A stretch of 7,191 nucleotides of DNA. Source: Chromatiales bacterium (GTDB taxonomy: Bacteria > Pseudomonadota > Gammaproteobacteria > Chromatiales > Chromatiaceae). Location: positions 1 through 7,191 of the forward strand of contig JAHEIA010000162.1 in assembly GCA_024639625.1 (NCBI GenBank), written 5' to 3'. Shown one piece after another: positions 1 to 6,006 of this stretch. The notes beneath the pieces were generated by a model. It had not been told where the DNA came from. It saw only the letters and a program-made list of their open reading frames with translations, and made no database searches. Made by a program: the position numbers and the translations under genes. Numbering within the stretch: position 1 is the first letter of the stretch; each line of letters starts with the position of its first letter.

Positions 1-405
1 ATGACCAGCGGCCGCCTGGTCGAGTACGAAGGCGGCGGGGACGAGACGCGCTCCAACCCTTGGCTGGCGGAACTGCAGCAAAACATGTTCGCCGAGATCA
101 ACATCGCAGATGCGAACGACGCCGGGATCAAGCACGGGGATCAGATCTGGGTGGCAAGTCCGGAGGGCGCCAGGATCAAGGTTATGGCCAAAGTCACCCA
201 GGACGGAGTAGCCAGGGGCGTAGTCTGGCTTCCCTTCCACTTCGGCGGCCACTTCGAGGGCGTGGACCTGCGCGACAAGTATCCGCAAGGGTCCGACCCT
301 TACGTGCTGGGCGAGGCAGCCAACACCGCCTTCACCTACGGCTACGACTCGGTAACGGCCATGCAGGAGACCAAGTGTTCTCTGTGCAAGATCAGCCGCG
401 CTTGA
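1..405 (+). CDS. fdhA: Formate dehydrogenase catalytic (alpha) subunit, C-terminal fragment cut by the window edge
   Basis: This is the 3' end of a molybdopterin oxidoreductase gene; about 134 codons are visible and the rest lies upstream of the window. The ATG at base 1 is an internal methionine, because the residues after it (TSGRLVEYEGGG) match the usual lead-in to the C-terminal molybdopterin-dinucleotide-binding domain. That domain follows, with EINIADANDAGIKHGDQIWV at residues 32-51, a WLPFHFGG segment near residue 77 and an ANTAF motif near residue 108, as in formate dehydrogenase alpha chains. The protein ends in a short tail with a CxxC pair (C126, C129). The full enzyme would oxidise formate to CO2 at a Mo/W-bis-MGD centre. 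The formate dehydrogenase call rests on the beta and gamma genes directly downstream as well as on this domain. Neither the active-site Cys/Sec nor any Tat signal can be seen, so cellular location and metal are unknown. Confidence 0.88.
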   Translation: MTSGRLVEYEGGGDETRSNPWLAELQQNMFAEINIADANDAGIKHGDQIWVASPEGARIKVMAKVTQDGVARGVVWLPFHFGGHFEGVDLRDKYPQGSDPYVLGEAANTAFTYGYDSVTAMQETKCSLCKISRA

Positions 406-410
406 TGATG

Positions 411-414
411 GGAG
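411..414 (+). promoter_or_regulatory. Ribosome binding site of fdhB
   Basis: GGAG sits 6 bases before the ATG at 421, inside the 15-base gap after the fdhA stop. It fixes the fdhB start and indicates translation from a shared fdhA-fdhB transcript. Confidence 0.6.
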
Positions 415-420
415 ATTGAA

Positions 421-1056
421 ATGGCACGAATGAAATTTCTCTGCGACGCAGAACGCTGCATCGAGTGCAATGGCTGCGTAACCGCTTGCAAGAACGAGAA
501 CGAAGTCCCTTGGGGGATCAATCGCCGTCGCGTGGTGAGCATCAACGATGGCTCTCCTGGTGAGCGATCCCTTTCCGTAGCCTGCATGCACTGCTCCGAT
601 GCGCCATGTTCGGCGGTCTGTCCGGTGGACTGCTTCTATACCACGGACGACGGTGTCGTATTGCATGACAAGGACATCTGCATCGGATGTGGGTATTGCT
701 TCTACGCCTGTCCTTTCGGCGCGCCACAGTTCCCCGAGGGTGGAGCCTACGGATCCCGAGGGAAGATGGACAAGTGCACCTTCTGCGCCGGCGGCCCGCT
801 GCCGGACAACAGCGCCGAGGAGTTCCGCGAATACGGCAGCAACCGCCTTGCGCAGGGCAAACTGCCGCTATGCGCGGAGATGTGCGCCACCAAGGCGCTG
901 CTGGCAGGCGACGGCAACGTCGTGTCCGACATCTTCCGCCAGCGTTCGGTCGGCCGGGCCAGCCCGGGTATTGCCTGGGCCTGGGGGGTTGCCTACGGGA
1001 AACCGGGGATCCGTAGCGGAAGGGATATGTCCGGTAAGGCCAGTAGCGAGGAATAG
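421..1056 (+). CDS. fdhB: Formate dehydrogenase beta subunit, four [4Fe-4S] ferredoxin-like electron transfer protein
   Basis: This 211-residue polyferredoxin carries electrons from the catalytic subunit to the membrane cytochrome b. Sixteen cysteines fall into four cluster sites: C13-C16-C19-C23; C55-C58-C63-C67; C87-C90-C93-C97; and the pairs C119-C122 and C151-C155. The four-cluster layout is that of the DmsB/FdnH/NrfC superfamily, and the length fits the short FDH3-type beta subunit. There is no hydrophobic C-terminal helix of the kind that anchors E. coli FdnH/FdoH, so membrane attachment would have to come from the gamma subunit. The gene starts 15 bases after the fdhA stop. Its position between an Fdh alpha chain and a b-type gamma subunit separates it from DmsB- or NrfC-type homologues. 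The last roughly 45 residues, after the cluster domains, are low in recognisable motifs. Confidence 0.93.
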   Translation: MARMKFLCDAERCIECNGCVTACKNENEVPWGINRRRVVSINDGSPGERSLSVACMHCSDAPCSAVCPVDCFYTTDDGVVLHDKDICIGCGYCFYACPFGAPQFPEGGAYGSRGKMDKCTFCAGGPLPDNSAEEFREYGSNRLAQGKLPLCAEMCATKALLAGDGNVVSDIFRQRSVGRASPGIAWAWGVAYGKPGIRSGRDMSGKASSEE

Positions 1057-1106
1057 GCCGCGCTCCACATGGTGGCCAGCGGAAGGCCCCATTCATCCCA
1101 TCCGCG

Positions 1107-1135
1107 CCTGTGGGGGCGTCCGCGCCTCCCACAGG
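1107..1135. repeat. REP-like inverted repeat / hairpin between fdhB and fdhC
   Basis: The arms at 1107-1116 (CCTGTGGGGG) and 1126-1135 (CTCCCACAGG) pair over 10 positions with one G-T wobble and leave a 9-base loop. Read on the minus strand it begins CCTGTGGGAGGCGCGG, which resembles the GTGG-headed REP palindromes common in gammaproteobacterial intergenic regions. No T-run follows, so it is not an intrinsic terminator. It may be a dispersed REP, or a transcript-processing or stabilising hairpin that sets relative expression of fdhAB and fdhC. The family assignment is from resemblance only. Confidence 0.55.
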
Positions 1136-1169
1136 AAGCGGGTTTGCTGTGTGTGATGTCAGGAAGTGT

Positions 1170-1173
1170 GAGG
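1170..1173 (+). promoter_or_regulatory. Candidate ribosome binding site of fdhC
   Basis: GAGG ends 5 bases before the ATG at 1179, and AGGAAG lies slightly further upstream at 1161. A competing GAGGA at 1199-1203 ends 5 bases before the in-frame ATG at 1209. The start of fdhC is therefore ambiguous by 10 codons. Confidence 0.4.
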
Positions 1174-1178
1174 CGCAG

Positions 1179-2261
1179 ATGAACAAAAACGCGAAGAAGA
1201 GGACGGTGATGCGACGCGTCCTCGTGCTCATCCTGTCCCTGGTTATCATTCTGCCCCTGATCCCCTATGCGGTAGCCTTGGTGGATGGGCCGGGAGCGGT
1301 GCCGAACCCGGGTGCGCAACTGTGGAACGAGGTGCGCCAACGCGACGGGGCCAGCGCAGGCGTCAGCCAGGTGCAAGCGGTGGACGGCTCGGTCTTTATC
1401 AACCCCTACGGAGAACGATGGCGCCAATTCCGCATGCAACAGCTGGTGCCGATCGGTGGCTGGTTGCTGGTCGGCGTGACCGCCTTCATCGCCCTGTTCC
1501 GCTTGATTCGGGGAAAGGTTCCGCTCGAGGGAGGACGTTCCGGTAAGCTGGTGCCCCGGTTCTCTGTCAACCAGCGCGTGGTTCACTGGTTTGCCGGAAC
1601 TATTTTCGTGATCGAGGCGGTCACCGGTCTGGTGCTGCTCTACGGACGCTTCGTTCTGATCCCGCTGCTGGGTCCCGAGGGCTTCTCCGCCACGGCGGCT
1701 GCCAGCAAGGAGATCCACAACCTGTTCGGACCGATCTTCCCGCTCGCCGTGGTGCTCATGATCTTGCTGTTCCTGCGCGGCAACAGCCCCAACATGGTCG
1801 ACGTCAAATGGTTCGCGAAGGCGGGCGGGCTGCTCAAGGGCATGCCCGCAAGTTCCGGCTACTACAACGGCGGCCAGAAGAGCTGGTTCTGGATGGTGGT
1901 GGTGTTCGGCATCGCCATTTCCGGCTCCGGTCTGGTGCTCAATTTTCCGGTCTTTGGGCAAGGCCGGGAGATCATGGAGTGGGCACATGTGGTCCACGGG
2001 GTTGTCGCCATCTTGTTCATCACAGCATCCCTCGGTCACATCTATATCGGCACCATCGGGATGGAGGGCGCGATCGAGGCGATGACTCAGGGTTACGTCG
2101 ATGCCAATTGGGCCAAGGAGCACCACGACCTTTGGTTCGCGGAGATGGAAAAGGCGGGAATGGTCGGTGTAGCGCCCAACGCGTTGGAAGAGGTGAAACG
2201 CCACGACGACATCGACTTCAAGGGGTTCGGTTCGCCGGGCGCCAAACAGAAGGAGGGGTAG
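1179..2261 (+). CDS. fdhC: Formate dehydrogenase gamma subunit, cytochrome b556 quinone reductase
   Basis: This 360-residue integral membrane diheme cytochrome b would take electrons from FdhB and reduce quinone. An N-terminal hydrophobic segment (about 14-35) precedes a polar stretch of about 55 residues. A membrane helix follows at about 90-108, then the four-helix cytochrome core. Candidate heme ligands are H136 (NQRVVHWF), H180 (KEIHNLFGP), H273 (HVVHGVV) and H287 (SLGHIYIG). The last two are 14 residues apart, as are the FdnI ligands H155 and H169. The C-terminal TQGYVDANWAKEHH region is typical of formate dehydrogenase gamma chains. The protein is longer than E. coli FdnI (217 aa) because of the N-terminal part, as in the FdhC type of many other proteobacteria. 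ATG 1179 is chosen for its GAGG; ATG 1209 is an equally possible start. The end of the gene carries the ribosome binding site of the next gene. Confidence 0.92.
   Translation: MNKNAKKRTVMRRVLVLILSLVIILPLIPYAVALVDGPGAVPNPGAQLWNEVRQRDGASAGVSQVQAVDGSVFINPYGERWRQFRMQQLVPIGGWLLVGVTAFIALFRLIRGKVPLEGGRSGKLVPRFSVNQRVVHWFAGTIFVIEAVTGLVLLYGRFVLIPLLGPEGFSATAAASKEIHNLFGPIFPLAVVLMILLFLRGNSPNMVDVKWFAKAGGLLKGMPASSGYYNGGQKSWFWMVVVFGIAISGSGLVLNFPVFGQGREIMEWAHVVHGVVAILFITASLGHIYIGTIGMEGAIEAMTQGYVDANWAKEHHDLWFAEMEKAGMVGVAPNALEEVKRHDDIDFKGFGSPGAKQKEG
2251..2256 (+). promoter_or_regulatory. Ribosome binding site of the NarI-like gene, inside the fdhC 3' end
   Basis: A perfect AGGAGG lies within the last codons of fdhC, 9 bases before the ATG at 2266. 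The stop of fdhC is only 4 bases from that ATG, so the two genes are probably translationally coupled. Confidence 0.75.
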
Positions 2262-2265
2262 GGCC

Positions 2266-2907
2266 ATGTTTCTTGAGTTTGTTGAAGGGCCGCTCTGGTA
2301 CATAGCGCTAACCATCTTCGTGGTCGGTGTCGTTCTGCGGTTGCTGGATGTCTTCCGCAGCGGCGTGCGCACAGACCTCGCGCCGCCGCGGCGCGAAGGG
2401 CTCGGGGGCGCGCTGCGAACCCTGGTTACACGCTCTTGGACCGCCCCGGGATTTACCCGTGGCGCAGCCTTCCACCTGGTTGCCGGCTACATGTTTCATC
2501 TCGGGCTGTTCGTCCTGCTGTTTTTTGCGGCGCCTCACGTCCTGTTCATCGAGGAGCGGCTGCTCGGGTTCGGTTGGACGCCGGTACCCTACTGGGCCTT
2601 TATCCTCGCCGCGAATTTTGCCTTTGCCGGGCTGATCCTGGTGTGGCTGCGTCGGGTGATGCACCCGGTCATGCGGCGTATCTCCACCCTGGACGACCAC
2701 CTTGCCGTGATCCTGACATTCATCGCCATGTTCACGGGATGCATGGCGCTGTTCCAGCATCACGACAGCCTGCGGGCGATTCACATGCTTACCGTGGAAG
2801 TGCTGATGATCTATTTCCCGTTCAGCCGCCTGATGCATGCGTTCACGTTCGCGATCAGCCGTAGCTACACCGGTGCCGCTATGGCCCGCAAGGGCATCAA
2901 TGCCTGA
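2266..2907 (+). CDS. NarI/DsrM/TmcC-like membrane cytochrome b subunit
   Basis: This 213-residue membrane protein has about five hydrophobic segments (roughly 10-27, 70-90, 108-128, 145-163, 173-197), matching the five-helix fold of the nitrate reductase gamma subunit family. Candidate heme b ligands are H70 and H78 in the second segment, and H173 and H191 in the last. The 18-residue spacing of the last pair equals that of E. coli NarI H187 and H205. Members of this family exchange electrons between quinone and a soluble-side partner. No NarGHJ gene is adjacent; instead the gene is followed after 19 bases by an HdrD/DsrK-like Fe-S protein. It is therefore more likely the membrane half of a DsrMK-, TmcCB- or HdrED-type module than a nitrate reductase subunit. 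It starts 4 bases after fdhC, so co-transcription with the formate dehydrogenase genes is likely. Confidence 0.82.
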   Translation: MFLEFVEGPLWYIALTIFVVGVVLRLLDVFRSGVRTDLAPPRREGLGGALRTLVTRSWTAPGFTRGAAFHLVAGYMFHLGLFVLLFFAAPHVLFIEERLLGFGWTPVPYWAFILAANFAFAGLILVWLRRVMHPVMRRISTLDDHLAVILTFIAMFTGCMALFQHHDSLRAIHMLTVEVLMIYFPFSRLMHAFTFAISRSYTGAAMARKGINA

Positions 2908-2914
2908 GTCCGGG

Positions 2915-2920
2915 AAGGAG
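2915..2920 (+). promoter_or_regulatory. Ribosome binding site deciding the HdrD-like start
   Basis: AAGGAG ends 6 bases before ATG 2927. This favours that start over the in-frame ATG at 2900, which overlaps the end of the cytochrome gene and would add nine residues (MPESGKEIP). Confidence 0.75.
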
Positions 2921-2926
2921 ATACCA

Positions 2927-4216
2927 ATGCCCGAAGTCGTCACCGAACACAATGTCGAGCGCGGCAAAGAGGTTCTCAAATCGCAGATCGACGCCAAGAT
3001 TGCATCCTATTTCTCGAGCTGCGTGCACTGTGGATTATGCGCCGAGGCCTGCCTGTTCTACACCGAGACCGGCGACCCTCGCTACACGCCGATCTACAAG
3101 GTTGAGCCGATGCGCCGGGTGTGGCAGCAGGAGAACACTTTCTGGGGGAAACTGGGCAAGGGTCTGGGGATCCTCAAAGAGGTCACCGAGCAGGATTTCG
3201 CCGAATGGCAGGAGATGTTGTACGAAAGTTGCACCCTGTGCGGGCGATGCTCGATGGTCTGTCCGGTCGGCAACGATATCGCGTACATGATTCGCAAATC
3301 CCGCGAGGCCTTCGCCGCGGCAGGCTACACCCCGGAGGGACTGCAGGGGGCGACCCGCCGAGCGCTCGAGATCGGCAGTCCCATGGGCATTACCCTGCAC
3401 ACCCTGGAGGCCCAGATCAAACATGTGGAAAAGGCGACCGGCTGGGAAATGCCCATGGATCAGCAGGGCGCCGATTACATGGTCTTGTTCTCCTCCATGG
3501 AGGTGGTCAATTTTCCCGAGTACATCGAAGCGATCGCCCGTATCTTCCACCAGGCCGGAAGGACCTGGACCATCAGCAGCAAGGCCTTCGAGGCGACGAA
3601 CAGCGGCATCCAGATCGGTGATTCGGGGATCGCCCGCGAGTTGGTCAGCCGGGTCGTCAACGCCGCGGAAGAACTCGGCGTCAAATATGTAATCAGCCCC
3701 GAGTGTGGTCACGCCTTCATGGCGATCCGTTGGGATGCCCCGAACCTGATCGGCCGCAAGCCGAACTTCGACGTGGTGCATATCCTGGAGGTCCTCGATC
3801 AGTTCCGCGCCGAGGGGCGGCTGAAGGTGGACAGCACCACCGACGAGAGGCTCACCTTCCACGACCCGTGCCAGATCGTGCGCCGCGGCGGTGTGGTCGA
3901 ACCGCAACGCAACCTGATGCACATGGTGGCGACGAACTTCGTCGAGATGCCGGATGCGGGTGTGATGAACTGGTGCTGCGGCGGTGGTGGAGGCGTCAGC
4001 GCCCAGGAAGAGACGGAAGAATTGCGGCTCAAGGTGTTCGAACGCAAGAAGCGGCAGCTGAATGCCGTCAAGCCGGACCGTCTGGTCACCGCCTGCGCCA
4101 ACTGCCGTATCATCCTGGAGGAGGGGCTGGAGCACAACGAGATGGATCTCGAGGTGATCGGGCTCACCGAACTGCTTGCGGAGCACCTGGCCGAGGGTGA
4201 TACCGCGGCGAAATAA
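2927..4216 (+). CDS. HdrD/DsrK/TmcB-like iron-sulfur protein with a CCG domain
   Basis: This 429-residue soluble protein has no membrane segment. The N-terminal part has two [4Fe-4S] sites (C32-C35-C38-C42 and C102-C105-C108-C112), the second followed by proline as in bacterial ferredoxins. The C-terminal part has two CCG-type lobes. The second is canonical: C315 (HDPC), C350-C351 (WCCGGGGG) and C390-C393 (CANC), the five-cysteine pattern of noncubane-cluster disulfide-reducing sites in HdrB/HdrD and DsrK. The first lobe (about 183-270) keeps the shape (SPECGHA, C260) but has lost its other cysteines. A single intact CCG site makes it closer to DsrK, TmcB and HmcF than to two-site HdrB. With the cytochrome b encoded just upstream it probably forms a quinone-linked complex acting on a cytoplasmic thiol/disulfide or electron carrier. 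The substrate is unknown. GlpC and LutA-type proteins share domains but not this neighbour. Confidence 0.85.
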   Translation: MPEVVTEHNVERGKEVLKSQIDAKIASYFSSCVHCGLCAEACLFYTETGDPRYTPIYKVEPMRRVWQQENTFWGKLGKGLGILKEVTEQDFAEWQEMLYESCTLCGRCSMVCPVGNDIAYMIRKSREAFAAAGYTPEGLQGATRRALEIGSPMGITLHTLEAQIKHVEKATGWEMPMDQQGADYMVLFSSMEVVNFPEYIEAIARIFHQAGRTWTISSKAFEATNSGIQIGDSGIARELVSRVVNAAEELGVKYVISPECGHAFMAIRWDAPNLIGRKPNFDVVHILEVLDQFRAEGRLKVDSTTDERLTFHDPCQIVRRGGVVEPQRNLMHMVATNFVEMPDAGVMNWCCGGGGGVSAQEETEELRLKVFERKKRQLNAVKPDRLVTACANCRIILEEGLEHNEMDLEVIGLTELLAEHLAEGDTAAK

Positions 4217-4247
4217 TGCGCTTGCTTTCGCTTCCGGCGAGTCGTGG

Positions 4248-4269
4248 CCGATGCAGCATCCTGCACCGG
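4248..4269. other. Small imperfect hairpin after the operon
   Basis: TGCAG and CTGCA flank a CATC loop, extended outward by CCG/CGG beyond one A-C mismatch. It lies in the 81-base gap between the HdrD-like gene and the next gene. There is no T-run, so termination here is only a possibility; I see no clear promoter in the gap. Confidence 0.25.
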
Positions 4270-4297
4270 GTCGATTGAGGGTCGTCGCGGATTAGTG

Positions 4298-5815
4298 ATG
4301 AACCGGCTGCGCGCATTGCCCGGGTGGCTGCGGCGCGTTCCCTTCCAGCCTGCGGATGACTATGTGCTCGTATCCGCGTTGTTCCTGCGGCTGCTCGCGT
4401 TGGTCTATCTCGCAGCCTTCGTCTCGCTGTGGCCGCAGATCCTCGGCCTCGCCGGTAGTGACGGCATACTACCCTTGGCAGAACGGCTCGAACGTATCGC
4501 AGCCGAATTCGGGGGGGGAGGCTTCTGGCAGCACCCGTCTTTGTTTTGGTTCGACGCCAGCGACACCACGCTGCAGTTTGCCCCTGTCGCCGGTAGCCTG
4601 TTCGCCCTGCTGCTGTTCTTCAATATCCTACCCCGGACCAGCCTGAGCCTGCTGTTTGCCCTCTACCTCTCCCTGTTCCACGCGGGCTGGGTGTTCATGA
4701 ATTTCCAATGGGACTACCTACTGCTGGAGGGTGGGTTTCTCGCCATCTTCCTGCCTTCCGGCCGACGAATCGTGATCTGGCTCTACCGCTGGCTGTTGTT
4801 CCGCCTGCGCTTTCTGTCGGGCGCCGCCAAGTTGCTGAGTCAGGATCCGAGCTGGGTTGGCTTCACCGCGCTCGCGGCCTATTTTGAGGTCCAGCCGCTG
4901 CCGCATGCCGGCGCCTGGTACGCCCACCAACTCCCCGAGGGCGTGCTGCAGGCGGGGGTGGGGCTGGTCTTTTTCGCTGAACTGGTGGTGCCGTTCTTGA
5001 TGTTTCTTTCCCGGGGGCCGAGGTTTTTCGCCGCCTGGGTGACCATCGGGCTGCAGCTGCTGATTCTGCTGACCAGCAACCACAACTTCTTCAACCTGTT
5101 GACAATCTTTCTTTGCCTGTTTCTGTTCGACGACCAGGCGCTGCGCCGCGCTCTGCCGAGTCGGCTCGTGGCTTGGCTGCAAAGAGGCGGGCAGTCCCCC
5201 CGGCTTGCGATCCCTCGATGGCTGCTCAATCCGGCGCTCGGGCTGCTCGCCCTCGCGCTGCTTTCCGTCAGCGGATTGCAGATCTGGGAGATGTTTAGTG
5301 GTCGGCGGGGCCCGCAACCGGTGGCGCAGGCGATGGACTGGTTCGCCCCCTTCCGTGTCGTCAACAAGTACCATGTTTTTCCAACCATGAAGGAGGAGCG
5401 CCTGGAGGTGGTCATCGAGGGCTCCGCCGACGGCGAGCTCTGGCGGTCTTATGCCTTCAAGTACAAGCCGGGGGACCCGGCACAGCGTCCCGCCTTCCTG
5501 GTACCGCATCAACCACGGCTCGACTGGATGCTGTGGTTCCTGCCGCTCGGGTTTCACCCGGTCCACGCGCTGTGGTACGAGGCCTTCCTCGACCGGCTGT
5601 TGGAGGGTTCGCCGTCGGTAACCGCCTTGCTGGGCAGCAATCCGTTTTCCGAAAAGCCCCCTCGGTATCTGCGGGCAGCGCTCTACCGCTATCGTTTTAC
5701 CTCTCCAGCCGAACGCCGTGCAACCGGTGATTGGTGGACGCGGGAATACGTGGCGCCCTTCTACCCTTGGCCTTGGATCGAGTCCGCTCCTCCCGAGCCA
5801 CTCGATTCCTCGTAA
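4298..5815 (+). CDS. Lipase maturation factor (LMF1) family membrane protein
   Basis: This 505-residue protein has about eight or nine hydrophobic segments over residues 20-345, then a soluble C-terminal domain with the family's conserved blocks. These are FRVVNKYHVFPTMKEER from residue 352 (leading into EVVIEGSADGELW), PHQPRLDW at 403-410 and WWTREY at 479-484, with an NPF and a RYLRAALYRYRF block between the last two. In vertebrates LMF1 is an ER protein needed for folding of lipoprotein lipase; the role of bacterial members is not established. ATG 4298 is chosen because hydrophobic family sequence begins soon after it. No good ribosome binding site precedes it, and an in-frame GTG at 4244 would give 523 residues. 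It is in the same direction as the redox operon but 81 bases away, so it may or may not be co-transcribed. No lipase gene is visible nearby. Confidence 0.88.
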   Translation: MNRLRALPGWLRRVPFQPADDYVLVSALFLRLLALVYLAAFVSLWPQILGLAGSDGILPLAERLERIAAEFGGGGFWQHPSLFWFDASDTTLQFAPVAGSLFALLLFFNILPRTSLSLLFALYLSLFHAGWVFMNFQWDYLLLEGGFLAIFLPSGRRIVIWLYRWLLFRLRFLSGAAKLLSQDPSWVGFTALAAYFEVQPLPHAGAWYAHQLPEGVLQAGVGLVFFAELVVPFLMFLSRGPRFFAAWVTIGLQLLILLTSNHNFFNLLTIFLCLFLFDDQALRRALPSRLVAWLQRGGQSPRLAIPRWLLNPALGLLALALLSVSGLQIWEMFSGRRGPQPVAQAMDWFAPFRVVNKYHVFPTMKEERLEVVIEGSADGELWRSYAFKYKPGDPAQRPAFLVPHQPRLDWMLWFLPLGFHPVHALWYEAFLDRLLEGSPSVTALLGSNPFSEKPPRYLRAALYRYRFTSPAERRATGDWWTREYVAPFYPWPWIESAPPEPLDSS

Positions 5816-5837
5816 CGAGCGACCTACGGAGGAGTCC

Positions 5838-5873
5838 CCCTCTCCCTCGAGGGAGAGGGCTGGGGTGAGGGTG
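5838..5873. repeat. REP-like element with a 22-base perfect palindrome
   Basis: CCCTCTCCCTC at 5838-5848 is followed directly by its exact reverse complement to 5859, then by CTGGGGTGAGGGTG to 5873. The combination of a CCCTCTCCC/GGGAGAGGG palindrome with a GCTGGGGTGAGGG tail is a widespread intergenic repeat in gammaproteobacteria and related GC-rich genomes. It lies between convergent genes, the usual site for such elements. There is no transposase gene beside it. Family membership is from recognition of the motif, not from a search. Confidence 0.65.
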
Positions 5874-5894
5874 TAAGCCTCTGCATTTACACCC
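5869..5894. repeat. Stem-loop after the REP-like element
   Basis: GGGTGTAA at 5869-5876 pairs exactly with TTACACCC at 5887-5894 around a 10-base loop, and the left arm overlaps the tail of the REP-like element. It could end transcripts from either converging gene or be part of the same repeat unit. The absence of a T-run argues against a standard intrinsic terminator. Confidence 0.45.
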
Positions 5895-6006
5895 CCTGTC
5901 TTCTCCTGCTCACGGGGCGAACAAAGATTCTCACACCACCCCTACGCTTAACGCGGACTTCAGCGCAATACCGTCCAGCCGAATATGGGCACCATCAACC
6001 ATTCCC

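Larger units (their letters stand above)
1057..1178 (+). other. Intercistronic gap between fdhB and fdhC
   Basis: This 122-base gap is much longer than the other spacings in the operon (15, 4 and 19 bases). It holds a strong hairpin (separate entry). I see no convincing -35/-10 promoter and no T-run terminator. The fdhC frame is open back to an ATG at 1110, but that ATG lies within the hairpin and its 23 extra codons (MGASAPPTGSGF...) do not look like protein of this family. Confidence 0.6.
5816..6006. other. Convergent intergenic region without a gene
   Basis: The 191 bases between the ends of two convergent genes hold no credible ORF. Its left half has a 22-base perfect palindrome and an 8-bp stem-loop (separate entries); I see nothing recognisable in 5895-6006. 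No T-tract follows either repeat on either strand. Confidence 0.7.

Noticed and set aside
1..3. ATG at the first base as a gene start
   Set aside because: The following residues belong to the interior of the molybdopterin subunit; the gene clearly continues upstream of the window.
993..2372. Long minus-strand open frame of 459 codons opposite fdhC
   Set aside because: It is an antisense shadow of high-GC coding sequence: its product is rich in His, Arg, Gln and Asp with no family motif, and the plus strand carries clear formate dehydrogenase genes.
2266..2907. Nitrate reductase gamma subunit (narI)
   Set aside because: Fold and heme ligand spacing fit the NarI family, but no narGHJ genes flank it and the downstream partner is a CCG protein.
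3035..4186. Minus-strand open frame of 383 codons opposite the HdrD-like gene
   Set aside because: It lies opposite a gene with unmistakable cluster motifs, and its own translation has no recognisable domain.
4718..5566. Minus-strand open frame of 282 codons opposite the LMF-family gene
   Set aside because: Low-complexity Gln/Pro/His/Arg-rich translation typical of an antisense frame; the plus strand has conserved LMF blocks.
5838..5859. Intrinsic transcription terminator
   Set aside because: The palindrome is strong but no run of T follows on either strand, and the tail matches a known type of dispersed repeat.
5816..6006. A missing or broken arsJ downstream of GAPDH
   Set aside because: The stretch is too short and shows no transporter-like remnant in any frame; it consists of repeats and unremarkable sequence.
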